The translations under genes were made by a program, and so were the position numbers. Positions 8,760-18,445 of a stretch of DNA of 64,000 nt are shown here, piece after piece. The stretch is taken from contig CAWGMB010000002.1 of assembly GCA_963823515.1 (NCBI GenBank), positions 186,001 to 250,000 of the forward strand. Reading direction: 5' to 3'. Numbering within the stretch: position 1 is the first letter of the stretch; every line of letters begins with the position of its first letter. The stretch comes from Miltoncostaea sp963823515 (GTDB lineage: Bacteria; Actinomycetota; Thermoleophilia; Miltoncostaeales; Miltoncostaeaceae). Below the pieces are notes generated by a model. The model was not told where the DNA came from. It saw nothing but the letters and a program-made list of their open reading frames with translations, and searched no databases.

Positions 8760-9050
8760 GGCTCCCCCTCTTCGCAAAGACCGGACTCCTCACGCTCTCA
8801 CCATCGGGCGGGAGGGTTCATCGGGGGGCCGTGCACCTGAGGGGCGGGGCCGGGCAGGCCCTCAGCGTGGTCCTCCGCACGTCGCCTGCGGTCGACTACG
8901 CCTCCCGTCCTCCGGCGTCGCCCACGGGCCCGGCGACGCCCGGGACTACCGGCCGGCAGACCGCCGTCACCGGCGCAGGGGGGCGCGGGGCCGAGAGCAT
9001 CGAGCCCCGCCTCGGGACGCTGCGCGAATGCGGACCGCGCGCGCCCGCGG
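8760..9050. other. Intergenic region between two minus-strand units
   Basis: No gene is supported in these 291 bases. A 7-bp inverted repeat (CTGAGGG / CCCTCAG, arms 8837-8843 and 8859-8865) lies about 80 bp before the propeller gene and could be part of its 5' leader. No convincing -10/-35 pair was seen. Confidence 0.5.
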
Positions 9051-9052
9051 TC
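9033..9052 (-). terminator. Hairpin at the end of the argG operon
   Basis: Perfect 7-bp stem GACCGCG / CGCGGTC with a 6-nt loop, overlapping the last stop codon of the operon. There is no U-tract, as with other candidate terminators in this window. Confidence 0.4.
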
Positions 9053-9680
9053 AGCCCGGGGCGGTGGTCGCCTCGGCCAGGAGGACTCCCCACGGCCCAC
9101 CGAGGGCGAAGTGACGGCCGTCGGCCGACCACGCGGCTGCGCGGGCGCCGCGCACCCAGCGCGCGAGCGAGCCGTCGGAGATGCGGATGAGGGCGATCAC
9201 GTCGTTGCGCCCCTCGCGGCTGTGGACGGCCACGAGGTCGCCCCCGGGGGCGGTGGCCACGACCGGAAGGTCCTTCTCGTGGAGGACGTCCGGCGACACC
9301 GGCGGGGGCAGCTCCGCCGCGGGATCCTCGCCGGGGCGCTCCTCCGCCTGGAGGGAGAGCGTGGGGACCGCCCAGGCCCTGACGACGAACGGGCTGACGC
9401 CGCGCACCAGGGCGCCGTCCTCGTCGAACGCGAGCGTGAAGGCGGCCTCGCGGGCGGCGGCGACCACGCGGATCGGACCGAGCCCGGCCACCGGCGACGC
9501 GGGGTCGAGGCCGGCGAGCGCGAGGTGCGTCTCCGGGGCCGGGGAGAGCATCAGGCCCACGGGGGGCTGCGGCCGGCGGCGGCCGGGACGGCCGGCCTGC
9601 GAGAAGACGGAGCTGACCACGCTCCACGGGCCCGGATCGTCGGCCAGAACGGCTGGAGCGGGCAGGGGGCGTGTGCTCAT
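9051..9680 (-). CDS. Propeller-like protein, third gene of the argG operon
   Basis: 209 residues, not recognised by family. The ATG at 9680 overlaps the stop of the preceding gene (ATGA), which fixes the start and implies coupled translation. The C-terminal half has WD/PD40-like blades: PVVATAPGGDLVAVHSREG, then LIRISDGSLARWVRG and AAWSADGRHFALGGPWGVLL. The N-terminal half has VVAAAREAAFTLAFDEDGALV. No signal peptide or membrane helix is visible, so it is probably cytoplasmic. With the upstream 317-residue product it may form one propeller split over two chains, since neither alone shows seven clear blades. Linkage to argG may reflect operon packing rather than function. Confidence 0.7.
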   Translation of the reverse strand: MSTRPLPAPAVLADDPGPWSVVSSVFSQAGRPGRRRPQPPVGLMLSPAPETHLALAGLDPASPVAGLGPIRVVAAAREAAFTLAFDEDGALVRGVSPFVVRAWAVPTLSLQAEERPGEDPAAELPPPVSPDVLHEKDLPVVATAPGGDLVAVHSREGRNDVIALIRISDGSLARWVRGARAAAWSADGRHFALGGPWGVLLAEATTAPG

Positions 9681-10630
9681 GAGTCCTCCTCGAGTGGTTT
9701 CATCCAGGCGCAGCCCCAGTCGCCGGCCACCAGCAGGGTGCCGGCCTCCGGCGCGGGGGCGATCAACCGCGCGCCGTCCACCCGGCGCACCACGGCGCCG
9801 GTGAGGGCGTCGCACAGGCAGGCCGACGGCTCGGCGCCGCCGGGGCTCCCGACGGCGATTAGGCCGCCGTCGGCCGAGACGCCGATCGAGCCGGGTTCGG
9901 CGACCGGCGGTGTCCACGCAGCGAGGGACTCGGCGAGCCCGGGCTCCCAGACGCTGATGCTGCCGTCGGCGTGGCGCGCGGCGATCCGCGGGGCCGACGA
10001 CGCGCAGGCCATCTCCACGATCGGCGAGCCGTCAACTGCGGAGACGCCGGGGGGGCCGACGCGCGAGCCCGCGGCGGCGACCAGGTCGCCCGACGCCGAG
10101 TAGCAGAGGGCGCCGGCCGGCCCGTCGTGGCGTGCCGCGACCCCGTCGAGACCGATGTCCCTCTCCTCCACGCCGCCGTCCACGGCCACGGCGATCCTGC
10201 GTCCGTCGGCGCGGATCGCGACCGGCCCCTCACCGAGGTCGGCGGCGATGTCGCCGAGGCTCGGGAGCACGACCGCGCGCCAGCCGTCGTCGCCGTGGAT
10301 CAGCCCGGCGTTCGCCCCCGCGGCGCCGGTCACGCGGTCGAGGCCGGGCGGGCGACGATCGTGTACCACGTGCATCCGCGGCGCGGTGAGGCTGTACGCC
10401 GCCCCGACGCCCGCCGCCAGCACCATCGCGCCGTCGGCGACGACGTCGGCCTGGCGCATCCCCGCAGGGGCGGCGGCATGCACCCGCAGCGGCGCGCCCG
10501 GCTCGGCCGACGCGCCCTCGGGGGCGGCGAGCGGTGCGAACCGGAGCCCACGCGCCCCGCGCTCGACCCGCGAGAAGGGAGGCACCGGCGCCGGGTCGAC
10601 CGGCAGCATCGGCGGCCCGCCGCGCCTCAT
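9677..10630 (-). CDS. WD40/PD40-like propeller protein, second gene of the argG operon
   Basis: 317 residues. Blade-like repeats are visible: VVADGAMVLAAGVGAAYSL, GPVAIRADGRRIAVAVDGG, GALCYSASGDLVAAAGS, RIAARHADGSISVWEPG, and GSIGVSADGGLIAVGSPGG ending in LCDALTGAVVRRVDG. The pattern hydrophobic-x-ADG-x-hydrophobic is that of divergent WD40 blades. The start at 10630 overlaps the argG stop by four bases (ATGA) and the stop overlaps the next gene in the same way, so the three genes form one translationally coupled set. There is no secretion signal. A specific role is not inferable; a scaffold or ligand sensor is a guess only. Confidence 0.7.
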   Translation of the reverse strand: MRRGGPPMLPVDPAPVPPFSRVERGARGLRFAPLAAPEGASAEPGAPLRVHAAAPAGMRQADVVADGAMVLAAGVGAAYSLTAPRMHVVHDRRPPGLDRVTGAAGANAGLIHGDDGWRAVVLPSLGDIAADLGEGPVAIRADGRRIAVAVDGGVEERDIGLDGVAARHDGPAGALCYSASGDLVAAAGSRVGPPGVSAVDGSPIVEMACASSAPRIAARHADGSISVWEPGLAESLAAWTPPVAEPGSIGVSADGGLIAVGSPGGAEPSACLCDALTGAVVRRVDGARLIAPAPEAGTLLVAGDWGCAWMKPLEEDS

Positions 10631-11889
10631 CCCTTCTCCCGGGCCTGCGCGATGCGGTAGGCCATCCTGCTCTGCAGGGAGTAGAGCTCGATGAAGCCGG
10701 GCGCCGCGCCCTGCGAGAAGGAGGCGTCAGCGTTGAACGTCGCCAGGCTGCGGTCGTAGATCGCGTTCGGCGACGAGCGCGTCACAGCCGTGGCGCTGCC
10801 CTTGTAGAGGCGCATCGTGATGGTGCCCTCCACCCGCTCGTTGACCCGGGAGACGAAGGCGTTCAGGTCGGCGAGCAGCGGCTCGTACCAGAGACCCTCG
10901 TAGGCGAGCTGGGCCCACAGTGCGTCGAGGGTCGGCTTGAGCGCGTTCTCGCGGCCGGTGCAGACCAGCTTCTCGAGCTCGCGGTGGGCGGTGAGGATCA
11001 CCTCGGCCGCCGGCACCTCGTAGAGGTCGCGCACCTTCAGCCCGACCACCCGGTCCTCGATGTGGTCGAGGATGCCCACGCCGTTGCGGCAGGCCGCCAC
11101 GGCCACGCGGCGGATGAGCTCGACCAGTCCGAGCTCCTCGCCGTCGAGGCTCACGGGGAGACCGTCGCGGAAGCCGATCACGAGGTCCTCCTCGCGGTCG
11201 GGCGCCCGGGTCGGATGCGTCACCAGCTGGAAGACGTCGTCCGGCGGCGGCTGGTCGAGGTCCTCGATAACCCCGCCCTCGCTCGAGCGGCCCCAGAGGT
11301 TGTCGTCGATCGAGTAGGGGCGCTCCACGCTCGAGCTGATCGGGATCCCGTGCTCGATCGCGTAGGCGATCTCCTCGTCGCGCCCCATCTGCCATTCGCG
11401 CACCGGCGCGATCACCTTGAGGTCGGGCGCGAGCGTGGCGACGGTCGCCTCGATCCGCACCTGGTCGTTGCCCTTGCCCGTGCAGCCGTGCGCGATCGTG
11501 TCGGCCCCGTAGGTGCGCGCCGCGTCGCAGGCCAGCTTGGCGAGCAGCGGGCGCCCGAGCGCCGTGAAGAGCGGGTAGCCGCCCTGATAGCGGGCGTTCG
11601 CGCGGATCGCGGGCGCCACGTAGTCGCGCGCGAACTCCTCCTTGGCGTCCACCACGAGGCTCTCCACGGCGCCCAGGTCGATCGCCTTCCGTCGCACCGC
11701 GTCGAAGTCGTCGGCCGGCTGACCGAGGTCGATGCAGAGCGCCACGACCTCGGCGTCGTACTCGTCCTGGATCCACTTGAGCATGACCGAGGTGTCCAGC
11801 CCGCCCGAATAGAGCAGCACCACGCGGTGGACCTCGTGGGGCTGTGCCAGATACCCGGCGATGGGCGGTGATGGACGGTGCTCAGGCAC
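10627..11889 (-). CDS. argG: Argininosuccinate synthase
   Basis: 420 residues, slightly longer than the usual 400. It condenses citrulline and aspartate with ATP to argininosuccinate. The P-loop VVLLYSGGLDTSVMLKWIQ lies near residue 27. HGCTGKGNDQVR, REWQMGRDEEIAYA and SVERPYSIDDNLWGRS are typical. The GTG start at 11889 has GGAGG seven bases upstream and gives a short extension (PEHRPSPPIAGYLAQ) before the conserved core; longer upstream reading is arginine-rich and non-coding in character. The 175-bp region to the divergent ATPase gene at 12065 must hold its promoter. It lies on the same strand as the other arg genes but 4.4 kb beyond argD. It leads a three-gene coupled operon with two propeller-like genes. 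Confidence 0.95.
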   Translation of the reverse strand: MPEHRPSPPIAGYLAQPHEVHRVVLLYSGGLDTSVMLKWIQDEYDAEVVALCIDLGQPADDFDAVRRKAIDLGAVESLVVDAKEEFARDYVAPAIRANARYQGGYPLFTALGRPLLAKLACDAARTYGADTIAHGCTGKGNDQVRIEATVATLAPDLKVIAPVREWQMGRDEEIAYAIEHGIPISSSVERPYSIDDNLWGRSSEGGVIEDLDQPPPDDVFQLVTHPTRAPDREEDLVIGFRDGLPVSLDGEELGLVELIRRVAVAACRNGVGILDHIEDRVVGLKVRDLYEVPAAEVILTAHRELEKLVCTGRENALKPTLDALWAQLAYEGLWYEPLLADLNAFVSRVNERVEGTITMRLYKGSATAVTRSSPNAIYDRSLATFNADASFSQGAAPGFIELYSLQSRMAYRIAQAREKG

Positions 11890-12064
11890 TCTTGTTCCTC
11901 CGGTCGGATTGGGGCAGGCCAGTTTAGTGCCGCGAAGCCACCCACCGGAGGGGGCCCTCTTCGCGATCCTCGACGATCGGTGGGTACGAGGAGGTCGAGT
12001 TCTGTCGTATACCGCCGATAACGTTGAAATGAATCCCAAACACGCCACAAGGCTCCGGTAGTAG

Positions 12065-12529
12065 ATGACCCACGGCGTCCATTCGTGCCTCCGCGTCCCG
12101 GCGGACCTCTCGGTCATCTCGTTCGTGCGCTCCGCCCTGGCCTGCGTGCTGACCCGCGAGGAGTGGCCGTCGGAGGGCGTCGGACGCGTGCTGCTGGCCT
12201 CGACGGAGGCCCTCACCAACGCCATCGAGCACGGCTCGCCCGGCGGCGGCGCGGTCGAGGTCGAACTGCGGGTCACGGTCGCGCGCGCCGACATCCGGGT
12301 CCTCGACCAGGGCCGCCCCGGCGGCTCTCTCCCGGTGATCCCCTCCGAGCCTCCCCCGCCGACCGCCCTGCGCGGCCGCGGCCTCATCATCATCAGCCGC
12401 CTCTCCGACGCCTTCGACCTGAGCGCGCAGGGGGACGGCATCCAGGCGGACGTCGGCTTCCTGCGCGACCGCGGCGCCGACCCGGCCGCCGCCCTCTCGC
12501 CCGGCCGCATCACCGCCAAGGCGGCCTGA
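12065..12529 (+). CDS. RsbW/anti-sigma-factor-type ATP-binding protein
   Basis: 154 residues of the HATPase_c_2 (GHKL) type. The N-box is EALTNAIEHGSPGG, the G1 box is DQGRPGG, and the G2-like RGRGLIIISRLSDAFDL follows. This is the domain of RsbW/SpoIIAB anti-sigma kinases, which phosphorylate STAS antagonists and hold alternative sigma factors. No STAS protein, sigma factor or phosphatase gene is next to it, so the partner is unknown. In this lineage such orphan single-domain ATPases are common. The ATG at 12065 follows the end of the argG promoter region. The last 25 residues are a low-complexity tail. Confidence 0.85.
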   Translation: MTHGVHSCLRVPADLSVISFVRSALACVLTREEWPSEGVGRVLLASTEALTNAIEHGSPGGGAVEVELRVTVARADIRVLDQGRPGGSLPVIPSEPPPPTALRGRGLIIISRLSDAFDLSAQGDGIQADVGFLRDRGADPAAALSPGRITAKAA

Positions 12530-12652
12530 GGCCGGCCCCACCGCCCGGCGGCCGCGGCCAGCGGCGCTGATGCGATCCACGACCGTCTCCGAGGCTCCTC
12601 CGAGGTCGGCCCCCTTCACTGGAGGCACCACGACCCACACAGGGAGGGTGCC

Positions 12653-12911
12653 ATGCCGACGCCTCGGACACTGACCGCGGCCATCGCCGCGCTGACCCTC
12701 GCCGCAGGAGGCGTAACCGACGTTCGCGGCCGCCGGAGGAGACTCCGCCTCCGGCGCGACCATCAGCACGACTGACGCGACCGCCACGACGACCCCGGCC
12801 GCGACGACACCGGACCCGGGCGACTGCCCCGGTGGCCCGGGCGGCCCGGGCGGATCGCCGTCGGGCGGATCCTCGTCCGGCGGTACCGGCGCGTGCGACA
12901 CGGCCCGGTAG
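12653..12911 (+). pseudogene. Small secreted Thr/Pro/Gly-rich protein with a frameshift
   Basis: An ATG at 12653 follows a good Shine-Dalgarno (AGGGAGG) and encodes a signal-peptide-like start (MPTPRTLTAAIAALTLAAGG). In the next frame, from about 12719, a compositionally matching mature region follows: TFAAAGGDSASGATISTT, a Thr/Pro stretch, then two cysteines (GDCPGG and GACDTAR) around a Gly/Ser-rich segment ending at 12909-12911. The length is 3n+1, so one extra base near 12715-12722 would restore an 85-residue secreted peptide. No family is recognised. It could be a real pseudogene or a sequence error. Confidence 0.5.
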
Positions 12912-12953
12912 ACCGGCGCGCGGCGCGGGTGCCCCCCGCGCCGCGCGCCGGCC

Positions 12954-15472
12954 CTACTCGTTCTGGATCGCCTCGAGGATGTCCAGGCGCGCAGCGCGCC
13001 GGGCGGGCAGGATCGCCGCCAGCACGCCGAAGAGCCCGGCGACAACCAGGAAGACGAGCATCGAGGACCACGGGATGGCGATGGCCTTGAACTCCGGGAT
13101 GGCCGAGACGCTGACCACGCCGAGGAACACGCCCAGCACCAGTCCGACCAGCGCTCCGATCAGCGCCACGATGATCGCCTCCCAGCGGATCATCGCCCGC
13201 ACGCTGCGCCGCGAGAGACCGACCGCCCGCAGCAGCCCGATCTCGCGGGTGCGCTCGAAGACCGACAGCGCGAGGGTGAGGACGATGCCGAAGATCGCGA
13301 TGACCACGGCCATCGCCAGGAGGACGTAGAAGAGGCGCAGGAACGAGTTGATCTGACCGGCGACGAAGTCCTTGTACTCGGCCTTCGTACGCACGTCGAG
13401 GTTCGGGTAGTCCTTCAGGTCGGCCTCGGCGACGGCCTTGGCGGCCTCGGGGGTCACCCCGGGTGAGGCGCGGGCGAGGATGACGAGGTCCTCCTGGGTG
13501 ATGTACTCGCGCGCATACTCCTCGAGGGAGATGAAGAACTGGCCGAAGCTCTCGTCGTCGAACACGGCGACCACGCGCAGCGGCGTCGTACCCGTCCGGG
13601 CGAAGAGGACCGGCAGGGTCGACCCGACGCTCAGGTCGTTCTCGGTGGCGTAGTCGCTGAAGACGGCGATCGTCCCGGGTTCCGAGAGCGCTTCGACCGA
13701 GCCCTGCGACACCCCGGGGTCGTACAGCTCGGTGAGCAGCGCCGGGTTGACCGCCGACAGGCTCTCCACGCTCCCCCCGGGGTCCTTGAAGTCGCCGCTG
13801 CGCCAGGCGCTGACCGCGTTCAGCTGCGGGCTGGCCGAGAGCGCGGCCGCGGCGGCGGGGCTGAAGGGGAGCTGGTTGCTCGAGAGGACCACCAGGTCGG
13901 CCCGGACGCGCTTGTCGAGCGTCCCGATGAACGTCTCGTTCAGCGATGCCGCGAAGACGGTCACCCCGGTCACGAGGGCGACGCCGATCGTGAGGGCCGC
14001 CGCCGTCTGGGCGGTGCGCGAGGGGTTGCGCATCGCGTTGCCCTGGCCGAGCCTGCCCGCCAGGCCGGTACGCGCCATCGGAGCGCCGATGGCGCGCGCA
14101 AGCGGCCGGGCGACGTACTGGGTGAGCATGGCCGCGCCGATGAACAGCAGGACCGCCCCGAGGCCGATCAGGCTGAAGCGCTGCGCGAGCCCGCTGAGCG
14201 ACGCGAGCAGGCCGAGTAGGACGAGGGCGACCCCCGCGGCCGTGAGCACGATCGACACGGCCAGCCGCGCCCGCGGGGAGCCGGCGACCTGGACGTCGTG
14301 CATCGCCGCGATCGGCGGAACCCGGCTCGCCTTCCACGCGGGCAGCAGCGCCGCGGCGAGCGTGACCACCAGCCCCACGAGCAGGCCGGCGATGAGCGAG
14401 CGCGGCTGGATCTGCAGGCTGGTGGCCGGAAGGGAGGCCCCCGCGGCGTTGAAGCCGGCGCGCAGGATCGCGGCGAAGGCGATCCCGAAGAGGATGCCGA
14501 TCACCGAGGCCGCAAGGCCGATGAAGAGCGACTCGAGCAGCACGGAGCCCACCACCTGCCGGCCCGAGGCGCCGACCGCCCGCAGGAGGCCGATCTGACG
14601 GGTGCGCTGGGCGACGGTGATCTTGAAGGCGTTGAAGATGATGAAGCTGCCGACGAACAGCGCGATCGCCGCGAAGCCGAGCAGGAAGTTGCGGAAGATG
14701 TCAACGAACTGCTTGAACTGGTCGCTGGCCTCCTGGGCGGCGGCCTCGCCGGTGAGGGCCTCGTAGCCCCTGGGGAGGACGGCCTGGATCCTGCGAGCGA
14801 GGGTGGCGTCGGGCACGCCCGGCGCGGCGGTGACGCCGACCGAGGCGAAGCGCCCGGGGGAGTCGAAGACCCGCTCGGCGGTCGGGAGCGTGAAGGCGGT
14901 GAGCGTGGCCCCGGCGAGGCTGTTCTGCTCGCCGAAGGCGACGATCCCGACGAGCCGGTACCGGGCGGATCCCGACGAGGTGATGATGCGCACGCGGTCG
15001 CCGACCGCGAACTTCTCGGCGTCGGCGGTCGCCTTGTCGATCACGACATCGTCAGGGGCCCGCGGAGCCGATCCCGCGACGATGCGCAGCGGGTTCAGGT
15101 CCATGTCGTCGGACCAGCTGAAGCCGAGGGCGGGAGGGCCCTGCACCCCCGCCGGCTCGCCGTCGGCGCCGATGATCTGGGCGGTGCCGAAGACCGTGCC
15201 CTCGGCGGTGCGCACGCCCTCCACCGCGCGGATCGCCGGCAGCAACGTGGCGGGCACGGGCTGGCGGTCGGCCTCGGAGACCGTCTCGGTGCCGCGGACC
15301 TCCACGGCGACGCCGGCGTTGGCCGTGTCGAAGACGCCGTCGAAGGCCTTGTTGATGGTGTCGCCGAGTACGAACGAGCCGACCACGAAGCCGACTCCGA
15401 GAACGATGGCGAGCGATGTGAGGAAGAGCCGGAGCTTGCTCGCGAGCAGGTTCCGGAGGGCCTGCCGGCGGA

Positions 15473-15476
<4 letters not shown>
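12954..15476 (-). CDS. MacB/FtsX-type ABC transporter permease, double-FtsX form
   Basis: 840 residues with two FtsX modules. An N-terminal helix (LFLTSLAIVLGVGFVVGSF) precedes a MacB-like extracytoplasmic domain (NKAFDGVFDTANAGVAVEVRG onward in the same style). Three helices follow near residues 255-385 (FLLGFAAIALFVGSFIIFNA). A second extracytoplasmic domain and final FtsX core come next (FYVLLAMAVVIAIFGIVLTL; GLLRAVGLSRRSVRAMI), with a C-terminus ending LDILEAIQNE. The GTG start at 15476 overlaps the ATPase stop (GTGA). Such permeases with LolD-like ATPases export lipoproteins, peptides or antibiotics by mechanotransmission; in Gram-positive bacteria the substrate is usually unknown. It is the second gene of a two-gene operon. 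Confidence 0.9.
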
Positions 15477-16237
<761 letters not shown>

Positions 16238-16323
16238 TGCCCCACCTCCGGTCCGATCAACGCGCGCGAGACTAGCTCAGAGCCGGGACGGACCGCCGTG
16301 ACGGCCTTCACGGACACGGCCCT

Positions 16324-17502
16324 CTAGGGCGTCGGCAAGACCTGCCGCAGCGCCGCGACCAGGGAGTCCAGATCCTCCTGATCGATCACCAGCGGAGGGA
16401 GCATGCGGATGGTGCGGTCGGAGGTGTTGTTGATGAGGAAGCCGCGCTCGAGCATTCCGGAGACGACCTCCGCAGCGCGCGCGCGGGGCAGGTCGATCGC
16501 GCACATCAGCCCGCGGCCCCGGGCCTCGACCGCGAGCCCGTCCTCGACCAGGCCCTCCAGCCCGGCCAGGAGCCGCGCCCCCTTGACCCGCACGGCCTGC
16601 TGCAGCCCGACGTCGCCGAGCACCGCGCACGAGGCGAGGGCGGCGGCGCAGGCCAGCGGGCCGCCGGCGAAGGTCGATCCGTGGTCGCCCGGCTGGAGCA
16701 CGGCGTCGACCCCCGGCGCCGCCACCACCGCGCCGATCGGCACGCCGCCGCCGAGGCTCTTGGCAAGGCACATCACGTCGGGCGCCACGCCGACGTCCTG
16801 GTACGCGAACAGCGGGCCGGTGCGCGAGAGGCCGGTCTGGATCTCGTCGATGACCAGCAGCGCCCCGTGGCGGTCTGCCAGCTCGCGCGCCAGGCGGATC
16901 ATCTCGTGCGGCACCGGGTGGACGCCGACCTCGCCCTGCACCACCTCGAGGAAGATCGCGCAGGTCGCCGGGCCGACGGCCCGCTGCAGGCCCTCGAGGT
17001 CGTCCCGCTCGACGTGGCGCACGCCGGGCACCAGGGGCCGGAAGGCCTCCTGCTTGCCGGCCTGGCCCGTGAGCGAGAGGGCCCCGTAGGTGCGTCCATG
17101 GAAGCCGTCGACCAGCGCGACGACCTCGGTGCGATCCGGGCCGCCGCGCTTGCGCGCGAGCTTCAGCGCGGCCTCGTTCGCCTCGGCGCCCGAGTTGCAG
17201 AAGTAGACGCGCCCGCCGAGCGAGTGGTCGCGGATCCACTCGGCCAGCGCCACCATCGGCTCGGTGTAGTAGAGGTTCGAGACGTTGATCAGGCGCGCGG
17301 CCTGGTCGGCGATCGCCGCGACGACCGCCGGGTGGCAGTGGCCCGCGTTGTTCATCGAGATGCCGGCCATGCAGTCGACGTAGCGGCGCCCCTCGGCGTC
17401 GAAGAGCGAGGCGCCCTCGCCCCGCGCGAACGCCACCGGCTGGCGCCGGTAGGTCGGCATCAGGGCGGCGGCCTCCCTCTGGACCAGGACCTCGTCGATC
17501 AC
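16324..17502 (-). CDS. argD: Acetylornithine aminotransferase
   Basis: 392 residues, class III PLP-dependent aminotransferase. It converts N-acetylglutamate semialdehyde to N-acetylornithine and may also serve lysine synthesis. Signatures are YVDCMAGISMNNAGHCHPAV, VYFCNSGAEANEAALKLAR, the GFHGRTYGALSLTGQ loop, VIDEIQTGLSRTGPLFAY, and the catalytic lysine in CLAKSLGGGVPIGAVV. The GTG start at 17502 overlaps the argB stop (GTGA), so argB-argD are translationally coupled. An upstream extension of the frame runs inside argB and is rejected. Relatives usually start MPTYRR; here 14 residues precede it. Confidence 0.95.
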   Translation of the reverse strand: MIDEVLVQREAAALMPTYRRQPVAFARGEGASLFDAEGRRYVDCMAGISMNNAGHCHPAVVAAIADQAARLINVSNLYYTEPMVALAEWIRDHSLGGRVYFCNSGAEANEAALKLARKRGGPDRTEVVALVDGFHGRTYGALSLTGQAGKQEAFRPLVPGVRHVERDDLEGLQRAVGPATCAIFLEVVQGEVGVHPVPHEMIRLARELADRHGALLVIDEIQTGLSRTGPLFAYQDVGVAPDVMCLAKSLGGGVPIGAVVAAPGVDAVLQPGDHGSTFAGGPLACAAALASCAVLGDVGLQQAVRVKGARLLAGLEGLVEDGLAVEARGRGLMCAIDLPRARAAEVVSGMLERGFLINNTSDRTIRMLPPLVIDQEDLDSLVAALRQVLPTP

Positions 17503-18365
17503 ACGGTCACCTTCGTCCCGATGCCGGTCTCCGTGAAGAGCTCGATGAGCACCGAGTGCGGCACCCGGCCGTCCACGATGTGCGCGGCGGCCACGCCCGA
17601 CTCGATCGCATCGGCCACGGCGTGGAGCTTGGGGATCATCCCCGCGCCGACCGCGCCCGAGTCCATCAGGTCGCGCAGGTCCGACAACCGGCACTCGCTG
17701 ATCAGGCTCGCCGGGTCGGCGAAGTCGCGGAAGATGCCCTCGACGTCGGTGAGGAAGATCGCCTTGCGGGCGCCGAGCGCGGCGGCCAGACGGCCGGCGA
17801 CCGTGTCGGCGTTGATGTTGTAGCTCTGCCCATCGGCGTCGACCCCGACCGAGGCCACGACCGGGACGAAGTCCGACAGGCGCTCGAGGACGCGCGGGTC
17901 GATCCCGGCCACGTGGCCGACGAAGCCCAGGTCGCCTCCCGTGCTCGAGGCCTTCTCGGCGCGGATCAGCCCACCGTCGTCTCCGGCCAGCCCCACGGCC
18001 GGGGCCCCCGCGACATGTAGCTGCGCGACGATCTCCTTGTTGATCTTGCCGACCAGGACCATCTTGACCAGCTCCATCGTGGGGGCGTCGGTCACCCGCA
18101 GCCCCTGCACGAAGCGCACCTCGAGGCCGAGCCGGTCCGAGTAGCGCGAGATGTCCGGGCCTCCGCCGTGGACGATCACGGGCTTCATCCCGACCAGCTT
18201 GAGGAGGGCGACATCGCGCGCGAAGGACGCCTTCAGCTCCGGCGTGGTCATCGCCGCCCCGCCGTACTTGATCACGACGGTCTCGCCGGCGAACTCCCGG
18301 ATGTACGGGAGCGCCTCGAGGAGGACGCCGACGCGCGGCTCGAGATCGGTCTGGTGCGGGTTCAT
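17499..18365 (-). CDS. argB: Acetylglutamate kinase
   Basis: 288 residues, amino-acid kinase family. It phosphorylates N-acetylglutamate. Visible motifs are VVIKYGGAAM near the N-terminus, IVHGGGPDISRYSDRLGL, VGKINKEIVAQL, YNINADTVAGRLA, and ATP-site residues in FLTDVEGIFRD and GGAGMIPKL-like GAGMIPKLHAV. The ATG at 18365 is preferred; a frame extension to 18413 adds 16 unconserved residues. A mini-ORF (MSDLAPPDGR, 18394-18362) ends in a TGA that overlaps the argB ATG, which may matter for initiation. An arginine-feedback N-terminal helix, as in cyclic-pathway kinases, may be present (LEPRVGVLLEALPYIREF). It is separated from the ZIP operon by a strong hairpin. Confidence 0.95.
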   Translation of the reverse strand: MNPHQTDLEPRVGVLLEALPYIREFAGETVVIKYGGAAMTTPELKASFARDVALLKLVGMKPVIVHGGGPDISRYSDRLGLEVRFVQGLRVTDAPTMELVKMVLVGKINKEIVAQLHVAGAPAVGLAGDDGGLIRAEKASSTGGDLGFVGHVAGIDPRVLERLSDFVPVVASVGVDADGQSYNINADTVAGRLAAALGARKAIFLTDVEGIFRDFADPASLISECRLSDLRDLMDSGAVGAGMIPKLHAVADAIESGVAAAHIVDGRVPHSVLIELFTETGIGTKVTV

Positions 18366-18416
18366 CGGCCGTCCGGGGGTGCGAGGTCGCTCATCGGCGG
18401 CGGATCGTCGCACATG

Positions 18417-18441
18417 GGTCCGCCGCGCGCAGCGGCGGACC
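18417..18441 (-). terminator. Hairpin terminator of the oxidase-ZIP operon
   Basis: Perfect 10-bp stem GGTCCGCCGC / GCGGCGGACC with a 5-nt loop, four bases beyond the ZIP stop. There is no U-tract. It insulates argB from the metal operon, so argB-argD need their own promoter in the 50 bases that follow. Confidence 0.6.
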
Positions 18442-18445
18442 GGCG

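Noticed and set aside
12065..12529. Complete partner-switching sigma module
   Set aside because: Only the ATPase is present; there is no STAS, PP2C or sigma-factor gene next to it.
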